Source: Acidithiobacillus thiooxidans ATCC 19377
GTDB lineage: Bacteria; Pseudomonadota; Gammaproteobacteria; Acidithiobacillales; Acidithiobacillaceae
DNA: 64,000 nucleotides
Reading direction: 5' to 3'
Assembly: GCF_009662475.1 (NCBI RefSeq)
Contig: NZ_CP045571.1
Coordinates: 3,346,501-3,410,500, forward strand
The notes below the pieces were generated by a model. That model was not told the DNA's origin. It worked only from the letters and a program-made list of their open reading frames with translations, and made no database searches. The translations under genes were made by a program, and so were the position numbers. Shown here in pieces: positions 1 through 8,558 of the stretch; the first letter of the stretch is position 1; the number at the start of each line of letters is the position of its first letter.

Positions 1-753
1 TTCCTGGCCATTGGGTGAAAAAGCCGGAGCACTGACAATTTCACCACCCGGCGCGATAGATTGGCGTTTTCCCGTCGCCAGATCCTGCACGTAAATGATG
101 GCGCGGGCATTGGCATAGGTGACATAAGCCAGACGGTGATTGTTGGGTGACCAGACCGGCGAAAATACCGGCATGATGCCCCGAACAATGGGATGCGGAT
201 TCCAGCCATCTGATTCAGCCACCAGCAATTCATAGGTATTACCGGTCTGCCGCACATAGGCAATACGGCTGGCAAAGGGACCGGGTTTTCCGGTGAAAGC
301 CTGATAAATGACATCTGCGACGTGATGCGCGGTCATATGCAATTCAGCGGCCGAACAGGTGAAACGCCGCGCCGTCAACTCCTGCCCCGTGCTGACATTG
401 TAGACATAGACACTGACCGCATACCCGCCATTCAGGGGCTGCACCGAACCCACTGCAAGACCGGTAGCTCCCACGGCAGTCCATTCGGAAGCCTTGACGG
501 CTCCCGGGGCGCGGGGATCACTGGGATAACCCGCTGGCTCAATCACCCGAAACAAACCACTGTGGCGCAAATCATTGCGCACCACATCGGCTACTGAAGG
601 CTGTCCCGGCACGCCCGGACCAAAAGAAGGTATGGCAATGGGCAGAGCCGAAGCCACACTTTTAGTGATTTCTACGGTGAGTGCGGCCTGGGCGGGCAAC
701 ACAAATACTGAAGCCAGCAGAAACAGGGCCAAAGCCCAGAAGCGTTTAGCCAT
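1..753 (-). CDS. tolB: Tol-Pal system protein TolB (3' part beyond window)
   Basis: Periplasmic beta-propeller protein of the Tol-Pal envelope complex, which links the inner-membrane TolQRA proteins to Pal and keeps the outer membrane intact during constriction. About 250 residues are visible from the ATG at 751-753. A signal peptide (start MAKRFWALALFLLASVFVL, cleavage near AQA-ALTVEI) is followed by the TolB N-terminal domain and the first propeller repeats (FSPVWSPNNHRLAYV and FSPNGQE). The reading frame is open to position 1, so the C-terminal propeller lies outside the window. The start overlaps the end of tolA by 8 bases, as expected for the last gene of a tightly packed tolQRAB operon. 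Identification is firm; only completeness is unknown. Confidence 0.93.
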   Translation of the reverse strand, partial: MAKRFWALALFLLASVFVLPAQAALTVEITKSVASALPIAIPSFGPGVPGQPSVADVVRNDLRHSGLFRVIEPAGYPSDPRAPGAVKASEWTAVGATGLAVGSVQPLNGGYAVSVYVYNVSTGQELTARRFTCSAAELHMTAHHVADVIYQAFTGKPGPFASRIAYVRQTGNTYELLVAESDGWNPHPIVRGIMPVFSPVWSPNNHRLAYVTYANARAIIYVQDLATGKRQSIAPGGEIVSAPAFSPNGQE

Positions 754-1795
754 GATTGAGATCCTCCGCGTTCATTTTGAGGTTAATAGGTGTGTTGAAG
801 GCTGAATAGGGCAAACCGATAGGCGGAACAAAAGGTGCGGCGGCTTCCACGGCAGCAATCACCAAATGATCGAAGTGGGCATCACCACTGGATCGAATAA
901 CAACGGGCGTTCCTATCAGTTGTCCCTGGGGTCCAAGGCGTATCTGTATTTCACAAGCAAGGGCCGAAGAAGACACCGGAACCCAACGCTCCGACACCTG
1001 GGTTTTTATGGTGTTTATCAGCATACCGATCATCCGCTGATTTTCCGAGGCCTGCTGGGCGCGGGCAGCGGCCATGTTGGCTTCAGCCTGCAACTTGGCC
1101 TTTGCTTCGGCCATGCGCTGCTGCAAGGCTTTGGCGCGTGCGGCAGCCGCCACTTGGGCCGCCTGGGCTGCCAGTTGTTTTTTGAGTTCTGCAGCGCGGG
1201 CCGCCGCTGCTTTTTCCTCGGCGGCCTTAGCGGCAGCCTGTTGCGCGGCCTTCTCCTGAGCAGCCTTCTCTTGAGCAGCTTTTTCCTGGGCTGCCTTTCT
1301 GGCCGCTGCTTTTTCCTGAGCGGCTTTTTCGGCGGCAGCCTTGGCCTCTTGAGCGGCTTTTTGTCGTGCGGCCAGCTCTTCGGCATGCTTTTCCTGCGCC
1401 GCGCGTGCTGCCGCAATTTGTGCCGCCTTCTGTCTGGCCGCTTTTTCAGCTTTTGATGCCTGTTCAGCGGCAATTTGCGCCGCAGTAGGTGGTGGTGGCG
1501 TCACCGGTTTGGGCTCCGGCTTGGGAACGGGAACAGGCTTGGGAGTTGGCTTAGGAACAGGAACGGGTTTAGGCACCGGTTTGGGTGCAGGCTGAGGGGC
1601 AGGAACCGGTTGCGGAACCGGAACCGGGGCAGGCATGGCGGCCATAGGCATACTGCTGCTCAGTTGTGCCTGCATGGGTTTGTTGCCACTACTCGGTGGC
1701 ACCTGCACATGAAAAGTCCAGAACAGGGCAAACAGTATGGCCGCATTGAGAATAATGGCCAGCAGCAAAGGCCAAAAAGGCTGACGCTCTTTCAA
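746..1795 (-). CDS. tolA: TolA, envelope-spanning protein of the Tol-Pal system
   Basis: Inner-membrane-anchored periplasmic protein that transmits force from TolQR to TolB/Pal. The 349 residues show the expected three-part layout. There is a short cytoplasmic start plus one membrane helix (about residues 8-28). A Pro-rich stretch follows (about 56-101). Then comes a long Ala/Lys/Glu/Gln helical region rich in AAQEKAA-type repeats (about 105-250), and a C-terminal globular domain (about 255-349) with the TonB-C/TolA-like pattern VSERWVPV...IRSSGD..FD...AAV. It starts 4 bases inside tolR (ATGA overlap) and ends inside tolB. The repeats make antisense frames long here, but those have no coding support. 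Confidence 0.95.
   Translation of the reverse strand: MKERQPFWPLLLAIILNAAILFALFWTFHVQVPPSSGNKPMQAQLSSSMPMAAMPAPVPVPQPVPAPQPAPKPVPKPVPVPKPTPKPVPVPKPEPKPVTPPPPTAAQIAAEQASKAEKAARQKAAQIAAARAAQEKHAEELAARQKAAQEAKAAAEKAAQEKAAARKAAQEKAAQEKAAQEKAAQQAAAKAAEEKAAAARAAELKKQLAAQAAQVAAAARAKALQQRMAEAKAKLQAEANMAAARAQQASENQRMIGMLINTIKTQVSERWVPVSSSALACEIQIRLGPQGQLIGTPVVIRSSGDAHFDHLVIAAVEAAAPFVPPIGLPYSAFNTPINLKMNAEDLNHG
1493..1630 (-). repeat. Pro/Lys/Val repeat region inside tolA
   Basis: In-frame degenerate repeats encode PKPVPVPKP-type units (TolA residues about 56-101) just after the membrane helix. The plus-strand DNA shows recurring GGAACAGG/GGTTTGGG blocks. Such Pro-rich linkers stiffen TonB/TolA proteins across the periplasm. 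The copy number is probably unstable through slippage. Confidence 0.8.
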
Positions 1796-2202
1796 TGACC
1801 CTCCGGGCGGGTCAGCAGGCCGACATGGGAAATACCGGCTTCCTGCAGCCGTGCCATCACGGCCATGACCTTGCCATAATCCACATGGGCATCACCACCT
1901 ACCAATACCTGCACCTGACCATGACTGGAAGCGGCAATATGGCGTACATCTGTAGCCAGATCATCCAATGCTACCGAACTGTGACTGTCTTTGAACTGTA
2001 CGGAAATGGTCCCTTGCCGAGTCACGGAAATCAGCACCGGCGGGGTTTTGTCCGAGACCGGTTTAGTAACACCCTTAGGCAGATTCACATTCACGCCCTG
2101 GGTCAGGAGCGGCGCCGAGAGCATAAAAATCACCAACAGCACCAAGGTCACGTCGATATAGGGAACAACGTTCATTTCCGCCATCAAACGCCTTCTTTTC
2201 AT
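1792..2202 (-). CDS. tolR: TolR, Tol-Pal proton channel subunit
   Basis: ExbD/TolR family protein, 136 residues. With TolQ it forms the proton-driven motor that energises TolA. A basic start (MKRRR) precedes a single membrane helix carrying the family's functional Asp in the pattern PYIDVTLVLLVIFM. A periplasmic domain of about 100 residues ends in GLLTRP. The gene overlaps tolQ upstream and tolA downstream by 4 bases each (ATGA junctions), indicating translational coupling and fixed stoichiometry. Confidence 0.95.
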   Translation of the reverse strand: MKRRRLMAEMNVVPYIDVTLVLLVIFMLSAPLLTQGVNVNLPKGVTKPVSDKTPPVLISVTRQGTISVQFKDSHSSVALDDLATDVRHIAASSHGQVQVLVGGDAHVDYGKVMAVMARLQEAGISHVGLLTRPEGH

Positions 2203-2900
2203 GGCTTGGTCTCGGGTACCTGACGATGCAGGATGTTGGTGAACTCATCCATGAACACCTCATACTGGGCATCCAGCTTGTCCAGTTTGTGAATGTAGCG
2301 GTTGTAGGCAGCCGTTGCCGGAATGGCCGCAAAAAGGCCAGCCGCCGTGGCAATAAGGGCTTCGGCAACCGGGGGGGCGACGGTCGCCAGGGTGGCCTGC
2401 CCTGCGACACCAATATGCATGAAAGCGGTCATGATGCCCCAGACGGTGCCCAGCAAGCCGACGAAGGGGCTGACCGAAGACACCGAGGCCAGAAAAGCCA
2501 GACGATTTTCCAGACGGCCAACCTCGCGCATTTGGGCCACACGCATGGCGCGGCGGGCGGCATCGAGGGCATCACTGGGACGAACTTTGCCGCGCTGCCG
2601 CTGAAATTCTTCATAACCCGCACAGAAAATACTGCCGGCTCCGGTTTCCAGATTGGTGTTGCCGGAAACGTGCTGATAAATCTGGCTCATTTCACCGCCG
2701 CTCCAGAAGCGTTTCTCGAAACGGGTCAGGGCCTTGAAAGCACCAGCAAATACCGCCCATTTTTCAAAAATGATGGTCCAGGAAGCAATGGAGGCGATGA
2801 CCAAAAGTACCAGTATGATCTGGACAACAGGGCTGGCATTCAGAACCAGATGGGCTACGGAAAGAGAAGCTGCGGGATGGGTGACAGTTTGAGGATCCAT
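2199..2900 (-). CDS. tolQ: TolQ, Tol-Pal proton channel subunit
   Basis: ExbB/TolQ/MotA family inner-membrane protein of 233 residues. A first membrane helix lies at about residues 20-45. After a cytoplasmic loop, two further helices carry the conserved family pattern SVSPFVGLLGTVWGIM and the Ala/Gly-rich VAEALIATAAGLFAAIPA. It is the first Tol gene of the cluster and sits 6 bases after the ybgC stop codon, the usual ybgC-tolQRAB order. A four-base ATGA overlap couples it to tolR. Confidence 0.95.
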   Translation of the reverse strand: MDPQTVTHPAASLSVAHLVLNASPVVQIILVLLVIASIASWTIIFEKWAVFAGAFKALTRFEKRFWSGGEMSQIYQHVSGNTNLETGAGSIFCAGYEEFQRQRGKVRPSDALDAARRAMRVAQMREVGRLENRLAFLASVSSVSPFVGLLGTVWGIMTAFMHIGVAGQATLATVAPPVAEALIATAAGLFAAIPATAAYNRYIHKLDKLDAQYEVFMDEFTNILHRQVPETKP

Positions 2901-2906
2901 AAAATC

Positions 2907-3329
2907 TCACGGGTGAACACTGAGGGGAAAGGCCTGCAGAAGTTCTGCAGGAATGACGTGGGGACGAAAAGTCTCGGCTTCCAGGCAGACCACTTCCACC
3001 TCGCCACTGCACAAGTGCTTTTCCTTCACCGCAATATCTTGTTGAAAATGCATACGAACCGGGGTCTTGTGAATGATGGCCGATTTTATCTGAAGCAGGT
3101 CATTAAAACGAGCCGGGGCGCGGAAATCCAGATGCGCCCGACGCACCACAAAAAGAATACCGGGATCGCGTTCCAGCACATCCAGTTCATAACCTTTTTC
3201 GCGCAGCATTTCCGTACGGGCGCGCTCCATGAAGCGTAAGTAGTTGGCATGATACACCACCCCGCCATGATCCGTATCTTCATAATAAACGCGGACCTGA
3301 AAGACACTGTCAGCGGCCTCAGAGTGCAT
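2907..3329 (-). CDS. ybgC: YbgC, hotdog-fold acyl-CoA thioesterase
   Basis: Cytoplasmic 4-hydroxybenzoyl-CoA-thioesterase-type hotdog protein of 140 residues; family members hydrolyse acyl-CoA or acyl-ACP and are linked to phospholipid metabolism at the Tol complex. The family signature is clear near the N-terminus: [19 protein letters not shown], with the catalytic Asp in EDTD. The gene lies between ruvB, which it overlaps by 11 bases, and tolQ. This is the classical position at the head of the tol genes. Confidence 0.93.
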   Translation of the reverse strand: MHSEAADSVFQVRVYYEDTDHGGVVYHANYLRFMERARTEMLREKGYELDVLERDPGILFVVRRAHLDFRAPARFNDLLQIKSAIIHKTPVRMHFQQDIAVKEKHLCSGEVEVVCLEAETFRPHVIPAELLQAFPLSVHP

Positions 3330-4344
3330 CGAAAAGTCCCCCGCCAGCCTTAGGTATCGGTAAACCCAACGCCAGATAACTCATTTCCGTGGCGCAGCGT
3401 CCACGCGGCGTACGGATCAGGTAACCACGCTGAATCAGGAAGGGCTCCAGCACATCTTCGATGGTTCCGCGCTCTTCACCAATGGCTGCGGCGAGACTTT
3501 CCACCCCCACTGGACCGCCGGCAAAACGCTCGATGACGGCTTGCAGTAGCTTACGATCCTGACCGTCAAAACCATGCTGGTCGACTTCCATCAAGGTCAG
3601 CGCGGCCTCTGCGGTGCCTTGATCAATTTCCCCGTTGCCGCGCACCTGGGCAAAATCCCGCACCCGCCGCAGCAGGCGATTGGCAATGCGCGGAGTTCCC
3701 CGGGCACGCCGGGCGATTTCCTGGGCACCTCGTAAATCCTGGGTAGTCCCCAGAATATTGGCCGAACGGGTCACAATCTGGGTCAATTCTGCGTCACTGT
3801 AAAATTCCAGATGAAAACTGATGCCGAACCGATCACGCAACGGGGAGGTGAGCAAACCCGCCCGGGTGGTAGCCCCGATCAGGGTGAAGGGCGGCAGGCT
3901 GATTTTAATGGAACGGGCGGCAGGGCCCTCACCAATCAAAATATCCAGCTCGTAATCTTCCAGCGCCGGATAGAGAATTTCTTCGACCACGGGGCTGAGG
4001 CGATGAATTTCATCGACAAATAACACATCATGAGGTTGCAGATTGGTCAGAATGGCGGCCAGATCTCCCGGCTTATCCAGAACCGGTCCCGAGGTGACTT
4101 TCAGACCCGCACCCATTTCCTGGGCAATAATGTGCGCGAGGGTGGTTTTTCCAAGGCCGGGGGGGCCGAAGAGCAGGACATGGTCCAGGGCTTCAGCACG
4201 GCCTTTGGCCGCATCAATATAAAGACTGAGGGATTCGCGGAGTCGCGCCTGGCCAATATAATCCGCCAGCAAACGCGGGCGCAGGGCACGATCCACTGCG
4301 TCGCTGTGGATTTCCTGGGGATTGAGAGGGCCTCTGTCCATCAT
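3319..4344 (-). CDS. ruvB: RuvB, Holliday junction branch-migration ATPase
   Basis: AAA+ hexameric motor that drives branch migration of RuvA-bound Holliday junctions during recombination repair. The 341 residues match the usual RuvB length. Visible motifs are the N-terminal [11 protein letters not shown], Walker [10 protein letters not shown], Walker B FVDEIHRL, sensor-1 IGATTRAG and the arginine finger region LRDRFG. A C-terminal winged-helix domain ends ...[15 protein letters not shown]. Two adjacent ATGs occur at the start (4344 and 4341). It lies in the ruvC-ruvA-ruvB order, 39 bases after ruvA. Confidence 0.97.
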   Translation of the reverse strand: MMDRGPLNPQEIHSDAVDRALRPRLLADYIGQARLRESLSLYIDAAKGRAEALDHVLLFGPPGLGKTTLAHIIAQEMGAGLKVTSGPVLDKPGDLAAILTNLQPHDVLFVDEIHRLSPVVEEILYPALEDYELDILIGEGPAARSIKISLPPFTLIGATTRAGLLTSPLRDRFGISFHLEFYSDAELTQIVTRSANILGTTQDLRGAQEIARRARGTPRIANRLLRRVRDFAQVRGNGEIDQGTAEAALTLMEVDQHGFDGQDRKLLQAVIERFAGGPVGVESLAAAIGEERGTIEDVLEPFLIQRGYLIRTPRGRCATEMSYLALGLPIPKAGGGLFDAL

Positions 4345-4383
4345 GGGGTTGTGACCATCGCGATGCTGGCGGGTTCCATAAAA

Positions 4384-4965
4384 TCAATGGCGTGAAAGTT
4401 GTTGCAAAGCCTGACGGATCAGGTCTTCAAGACTCAATCCATCGCCCAGGTTGCCAATCGTCTGACTGGCCTGTGCAGGCTTATACCCTAATGTCAGGAG
4501 TGCTGCAATAGCTTCCTGGCGCGGATCACCCGACACGGCTTTACTGGTAGGCAACGTGCTGATTCCACCCATTTTATCGCGTAGCTCGACCACCAGTCTT
4601 TCTGCGGTTTTCGGACCGATACCGGGAATGGCCGTCAGCTGTGCCACATTGCCTTCCGCCACCGCTTGACCGAGCTTTTCTGCCGGCAGACCCGAGAGGC
4701 AGGCCAGTGCCACTTTGCCACCAATACCATTGACACGAATCAACAGACGAAAAGTATCGCGCTCAGCCACGCTCATAAATCCATAGAGCAGATGGGCATC
4801 TTCGCGAATGGTCAGATGGGTATGCACCAACAGGGTTTCGCCCGCGTCTGCCATCTGGTAGAAGCTGGACAGGGGCATTTCCAGCTCATAACCCACCCCC
4901 TGGACCTCCAGCCAGAGCCAGGGTGGACGCTTCTGCAGAATGATCCCGCGCAACGAGGTAATCAT
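4384..4965 (-). CDS. ruvA: RuvA, Holliday junction binding protein
   Basis: Tetrameric protein that holds the Holliday junction in a square-planar form and recruits RuvB. At 193 residues it has normal length. An N-terminal OB-fold (MITSLRGIILQK...) is followed by two helix-hairpin-helix motifs, seen as VNGIGGKVALACLSGL and IPGIGPKTAERLVVELRDK. The C-terminal RuvB-binding domain shows AIAALLTLGYKPAQA. It sits between ruvC (21 bases upstream) and ruvB on the same strand. Confidence 0.96.
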   Translation of the reverse strand: MITSLRGIILQKRPPWLWLEVQGVGYELEMPLSSFYQMADAGETLLVHTHLTIREDAHLLYGFMSVAERDTFRLLIRVNGIGGKVALACLSGLPAEKLGQAVAEGNVAQLTAIPGIGPKTAERLVVELRDKMGGISTLPTSKAVSGDPRQEAIAALLTLGYKPAQASQTIGNLGDGLSLEDLIRQALQQLSRH

Positions 4966-4986
4966 GGGCGTCCTTTTTCCAAAAAA

Positions 4987-5487
4987 TCAGACATGGCCGG
5001 CCGCCTGCCAGCGCTGTTGAGTCCGGGCATGATGGGCATGACAAATGGCACAGGCCAGGGCATCAGCCGCATCGGCCTGAGGGTTTTTATCCAGATGAAG
5101 CAGCCAGCGCACCATGCTCTGAACTTGCGCCTTGTCTGCATGTCCAGCTCCCACCGACGCTTTTTTGATTTGCAGGGCGGTGTATTCTTCTACCGGCAGC
5201 CCCGCTTCCAGCAGTGCCACCAGCGCCGCACCCCGGGCCTGACCCAGTTTCAGGGCAGAATCCGCATTGCGGGCCATGAAAACCTGCTCAATGGCTGCTG
5301 TATCGGGTCGATGCTCGGCCAACACCTGCGCCAGATCCCGGTAGATGGCGCCGATACGCTCCAGAAAGGGCCGGCCAGCCACATTCAGGCAGCCATGAGC
5401 CACATGCCGCAACTCGCCACGCGCATCCGACTCGATGATGCCATAGCCGGTGCGCAGAGAGCCCGGATCAATACCGATGATGCGCAA
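4987..5487 (-). CDS. ruvC: RuvC, Holliday junction resolvase
   Basis: Endonuclease that cleaves Holliday junctions symmetrically; RNase H-like fold with Mg-binding acidic residues. The 166 residues begin IIGIDPGSLRTGYG with the first catalytic Asp (residue 7). Further acidic residues follow in AAIEQVFMARN (Glu) and the C-terminal DAADALACAICH (Asp pair). It completes the RuvABC set and lies 26 bases after yebC, a common neighbour. Confidence 0.96.
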   Translation of the reverse strand: MRIIGIDPGSLRTGYGIIESDARGELRHVAHGCLNVAGRPFLERIGAIYRDLAQVLAEHRPDTAAIEQVFMARNADSALKLGQARGAALVALLEAGLPVEEYTALQIKKASVGAGHADKAQVQSMVRWLLHLDKNPQADAADALACAICHAHHARTQQRWQAAGHV

Positions 5488-5513
5488 GGCCGTTTCCTGA
5501 TGGACTGAAAAAT

Positions 5514-6266
5514 TCAGGATGCTGCTTCCAGGCGGGCCATTTCCTCATCGCTGATTTCATAGTTGGCGTACACATTTTGCACGTCATCGTTTTCTTCCAG
5601 GAAGTCGATGAGACGCAGCAGTTTTTCTGCCTCCTCTCCACTTACCTCAATCGTGTTTTCCGGAATCATGGTCAATTCGCTTTCTTCCGGCTGCAAACCG
5701 GCGGCTTCCAGTGCCTGGACCACACTGTGCAAGTCCGTGGCCGCCGTATAGACAGCAATCCGCTCACCTTCATTGACCACGTCTTCGGCCCCTGCTTCCA
5801 GCGCCGCCTCGAGAATTTTGTCTTCATCAGCATCGCCGGGAAAAACAATTAAGCCCAGCTTTTTGAACTGATAGGCAACAGAACCGGCGGTTCCCATATT
5901 ACCGCCGCGTTTGGAAAATATATGGCGGATTTCTGCGACGGTACGAACCTTGTTGTCGGTCATGGTTTCAATCAGGATAGCCACACCCGCAGGGCCGTAG
6001 CCCTCATAAGTCACTTCCTCGTAATCCACGCCTTCCAGCTCACCCGTACCGCGTTTGACGGCGCGTTCAATGGTGTCTTTGGTCATGTTGGCACCATATG
6101 CCTTGTCCAGAGCCAGGCGCAGTCGTGAATTACTGCCCGGATCTCCGCCCCCGGCGCGCGCTGCAACGGTAATTTCGCGAATCAGACGGGTAAATATTTT
6201 GCCGCGTTTGGCGTCTTTCAGTGCTTTCTTGAATTTGATGGTGGACCATTTACTATGCCCGGACAT
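5514..6266 (-). CDS. yebC: YebC/PmpR family protein
   Basis: YebC/TACO1-family protein, 250 residues, starting with the invariant [14 protein letters not shown]. Family members are described as transcription regulators (PmpR) and, more recently, as factors that relieve ribosome stalling; the role here is not decided by the sequence. Also visible are [23 protein letters not shown] and the acidic C-terminal region. The start is preceded by a good AAGGAG ribosome-binding site. It leads the ruvCAB genes, which fits the conserved yebC-ruvC cluster. Confidence 0.95.
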   Translation of the reverse strand: MSGHSKWSTIKFKKALKDAKRGKIFTRLIREITVAARAGGGDPGSNSRLRLALDKAYGANMTKDTIERAVKRGTGELEGVDYEEVTYEGYGPAGVAILIETMTDNKVRTVAEIRHIFSKRGGNMGTAGSVAYQFKKLGLIVFPGDADEDKILEAALEAGAEDVVNEGERIAVYTAATDLHSVVQALEAAGLQPEESELTMIPENTIEVSGEEAEKLLRLIDFLEENDDVQNVYANYEISDEEMARLEAAS

Positions 6267-6342
6267 AACCCACTCCTTGCTTCTATAACTGACTTATTCT
6301 GGTTGAAATATCGGCCATGATAACGCAAAGGCAAGGATGCCG

Positions 6343-6957
6343 TCATGCAAGTGTGGCAATAGCACTCATGGTCGCCCCCATGACTTCGGCGGCGTCAGCA
6401 TCACGATGAAAATGCAGGGGCACCCCATAGCGTAACAGGGGATGCTGGCGCCGCAGCCAGGTCTGCAAGTCAGAAGCGGCCTGCCGGGCGCCGCCGACAT
6501 GAGCCGGGACCACCGGCGCGGCACTTTCGCGCACCAGCCAGGCGACACCTTTCCGGGTCTCCGAGCGATTGATGCCGCCCTCGGGAAAAATGCCGAGTAC
6601 CCGACCTTCTTCAAGAACATGGCGGGCCTGCAACAGCGCCCGCACATCACGACGATCCCGACGTACCGGAATGCTGTAGGTTTGCTCCAGCAACTGGCGC
6701 ATCAATGGATTGTCGTAGTATTCCCGGGCCACCAGAAAGGACACCACGCGTTGATTGCTGGCGACCAGCAGCAGGGGATCCAGCACCGACACATGATTAC
6801 ACACCAGAATCGCCGCGCCCTCAGCCGGTACGGTACTGTGCTCCCAATGCGCGCCCTGATAAAAGCGCAGATAGGCAGTCAGCAGACGATGCAGATTGCG
6901 CTGGGTCAGCGACCATTCGCCAATCACATCAGCCGGCTGCACAGCGACAGAGGACAT
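6343..6957 (-). CDS. 1-acyl-sn-glycerol-3-phosphate acyltransferase-like protein (PlsC family)
   Basis: Membrane-associated acyltransferase of the PlsC/LPLAT family, likely making phosphatidic acid from lysophosphatidic acid. The catalytic HX4D-type motif appears as CNHVSVLDPLLL, and a substrate-binding motif as FPEGGINRSETRKG. The frame is open further upstream into nadA. I chose the ATG at 6957 (MSSVAVQPAD), which follows the nadA stop codon by 8 bases and gives 204 residues, a normal size for short PlsC proteins. The exact acyl acceptor cannot be read from the sequence. Confidence 0.85.
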   Translation of the reverse strand: MSSVAVQPADVIGEWSLTQRNLHRLLTAYLRFYQGAHWEHSTVPAEGAAILVCNHVSVLDPLLLVASNQRVVSFLVAREYYDNPLMRQLLEQTYSIPVRRDRRDVRALLQARHVLEEGRVLGIFPEGGINRSETRKGVAWLVRESAAPVVPAHVGGARQAASDLQTWLRRQHPLLRYGVPLHFHRDADAAEVMGATMSAIATLA

Positions 6958-6965
6958 GGCGGCCG

Positions 6966-8063
6966 TCAGGACACCATAAGCATGCGTTCCAGGGCCAGAC
7001 GCGCCTGGGCCGCCGTTTCCGGCTCGACCTGAATCCGGTTGCGTACTTGCCCTTCCAGAAGATTTTCCAAGGTCACCGCCAGTTGCTCGGGATCGATGCG
7101 GAACATGGTGGAACACATGCACACCATGGGTGACATGAATTCCACGGTTTTTCCTTCCGCCCGTACTTCGTCAGCCAGACGGGTCACCAGATTGATTTCG
7201 GTGCCTACCAGCCATTCACTGCCTGCGGGAGAGGCTTTGACCGTACGCAAAATAAAGTCCGTAGATCCGACTGCATCGGACATCTGACAGACTTCAAAGG
7301 CCGACTCGGGATGGGCGATGACCTGCCCCTGAGGGTGTTCCCGGCGCCAGCGCTCAATATGCGCGGGCTGGAACATCTGGTGCACGGAGCAATGCCCCTT
7401 CCAGAGCAGAATCCGGGCACGGCGAATCTCCTCGGGCGTCAGTCCGCCCAGGGGCAGCGCCGGGTCCCAAACCGGCATATCCCGCAAGGGGATATTCAGC
7501 TGGTGCCCGGTCCAGCGGCCCAGATGCTGATCCGGAAAAAATAACGCCTTGGGCCGCTGCTGAAAGGACCATTCGAGCACCTTGCGGGCATTGGAAGAAG
7601 TGCAGACCGTACCACCATGCGCCCCGCAAAAGGCCTTGATGGCAGCCGATGAGTTCACATAGGTGACCGGGGTGATTTCCGTCTCCACATCCAGCACCAT
7701 CGCGAGTTCGTCCCAGGCGCGTTGGACCTGCGGGATATCAGCCATGTCGGCCATGGAACAACCGGCGTTCAGATCGGGCAGAATGCTGGCCTGATCGGGA
7801 CGACTGAGAATATCCGCCACTTCGGCCATGAAGTGTACACCGCAAAAAACAATGAATTCCGCTTCCTGCTCGGCTGCCGCCCGGGATAACTGCAAGGAAT
7901 CCCCATGGAAATCGGCATGACGATAGACTTCTTCGCGCTGGTAATGATGCCCGAGAATAACCGCACGTTTTCCCAAAGCGGCTTTTGCCCGGCGAATGCG
8001 GGTATCCAGGTCGGCTGCTTCACTGCGCCGCAACCCCTGCACCATCACTGTCTCTACACCCAT
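6966..8063 (-). CDS. nadA: Quinolinate synthase A
   Basis: Iron-sulfur enzyme that condenses iminoaspartate with dihydroxyacetone phosphate to quinolinate in NAD synthesis. About 365 residues from the ATG at 8063; an upstream in-frame GTG at 8069 is possible, but the ATG has an AGAGGG site at good spacing. Three cluster-ligand cysteines are visible in FCGVHFMAEVADIL, GTVCTSSNA and MVCMCSTMF, and the sugar-phosphate-binding HHYQREEV lies near the N-terminus. This is the long NadA form. Another NAD gene, nadD, occurs elsewhere in the window. Confidence 0.95.
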   Translation of the reverse strand: MGVETVMVQGLRRSEAADLDTRIRRAKAALGKRAVILGHHYQREEVYRHADFHGDSLQLSRAAAEQEAEFIVFCGVHFMAEVADILSRPDQASILPDLNAGCSMADMADIPQVQRAWDELAMVLDVETEITPVTYVNSSAAIKAFCGAHGGTVCTSSNARKVLEWSFQQRPKALFFPDQHLGRWTGHQLNIPLRDMPVWDPALPLGGLTPEEIRRARILLWKGHCSVHQMFQPAHIERWRREHPQGQVIAHPESAFEVCQMSDAVGSTDFILRTVKASPAGSEWLVGTEINLVTRLADEVRAEGKTVEFMSPMVCMCSTMFRIDPEQLAVTLENLLEGQVRNRIQVEPETAAQARLALERMLMVS

Positions 8064-8108
8064 AACCACCCTCTCAGGCGCTGTTGCGCGTGCACAATGT
8101 TCCTTACG

Positions 8109-8558
8109 TTACGAAGCCGCCTGCTGTGCGTCAAGGCGCGCCCCAAAATGGCGATAAATCGCATCCCGGTTGGTCCACGATCCGGTACGGCGGGCCGCTT
8201 CGACCGCCGGCAACCAGGCAAAGTTCACATGCTCCTGATGACGCAGTTGTGGAACCTGAGGCTCGGGCAAAGCCAGGGTGAATATGCGCTCCTCGTTGAA
8301 CGCCACCTCCGGCGCGTAACGCTCCCGCCAGGGTGGCACAATGGGAAAGCGATTCCGTACCCCGGTATCCACCAGTCCTTCCGCCGCAAATCCCGTCTCT
8401 TCACGGAGCTCCCTCACGGCCGCGTCCCGCCAGGATTCTCCCGGTTCCAGACTCCCGGTTACCGACTGCCAGAATCCTTCCGGTTGGGCACGCTCCAGCA
8501 ACAGAACCTGCTGACCGGCGTAGATCATGACCAGAATCGACTCAGGAATTTTGAACAT
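8109..8558 (-). CDS. nudB: Dihydroneopterin triphosphate diphosphatase-like Nudix hydrolase
   Basis: Nudix hydrolase of 149 residues; the NudB family removes pyrophosphate from dihydroneopterin triphosphate in folate synthesis. The Nudix box is complete ([20 protein letters not shown], then TGF). The gene follows aspS with a 17-base overlap, and the aspS-nudB pairing is widespread in proteobacteria, which supports the specific assignment. Substrate remains inferred from family and context, since Nudix specificity is hard to read by eye. Confidence 0.85.
   Translation of the reverse strand: MFKIPESILVMIYAGQQVLLLERAQPEGFWQSVTGSLEPGESWRDAAVRELREETGFAAEGLVDTGVRNRFPIVPPWRERYAPEVAFNEERIFTLALPEPQVPQLRHQEHVNFAWLPAVEAARRTGSWTNRDAIYRHFGARLDAQQAAS

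Noticed and set aside
866-1456. Plus-strand frames antisense to tolA
   Set aside because: Products of the repetitive tolA helix and Pro-rich codons; no start signals and no family resemblance.
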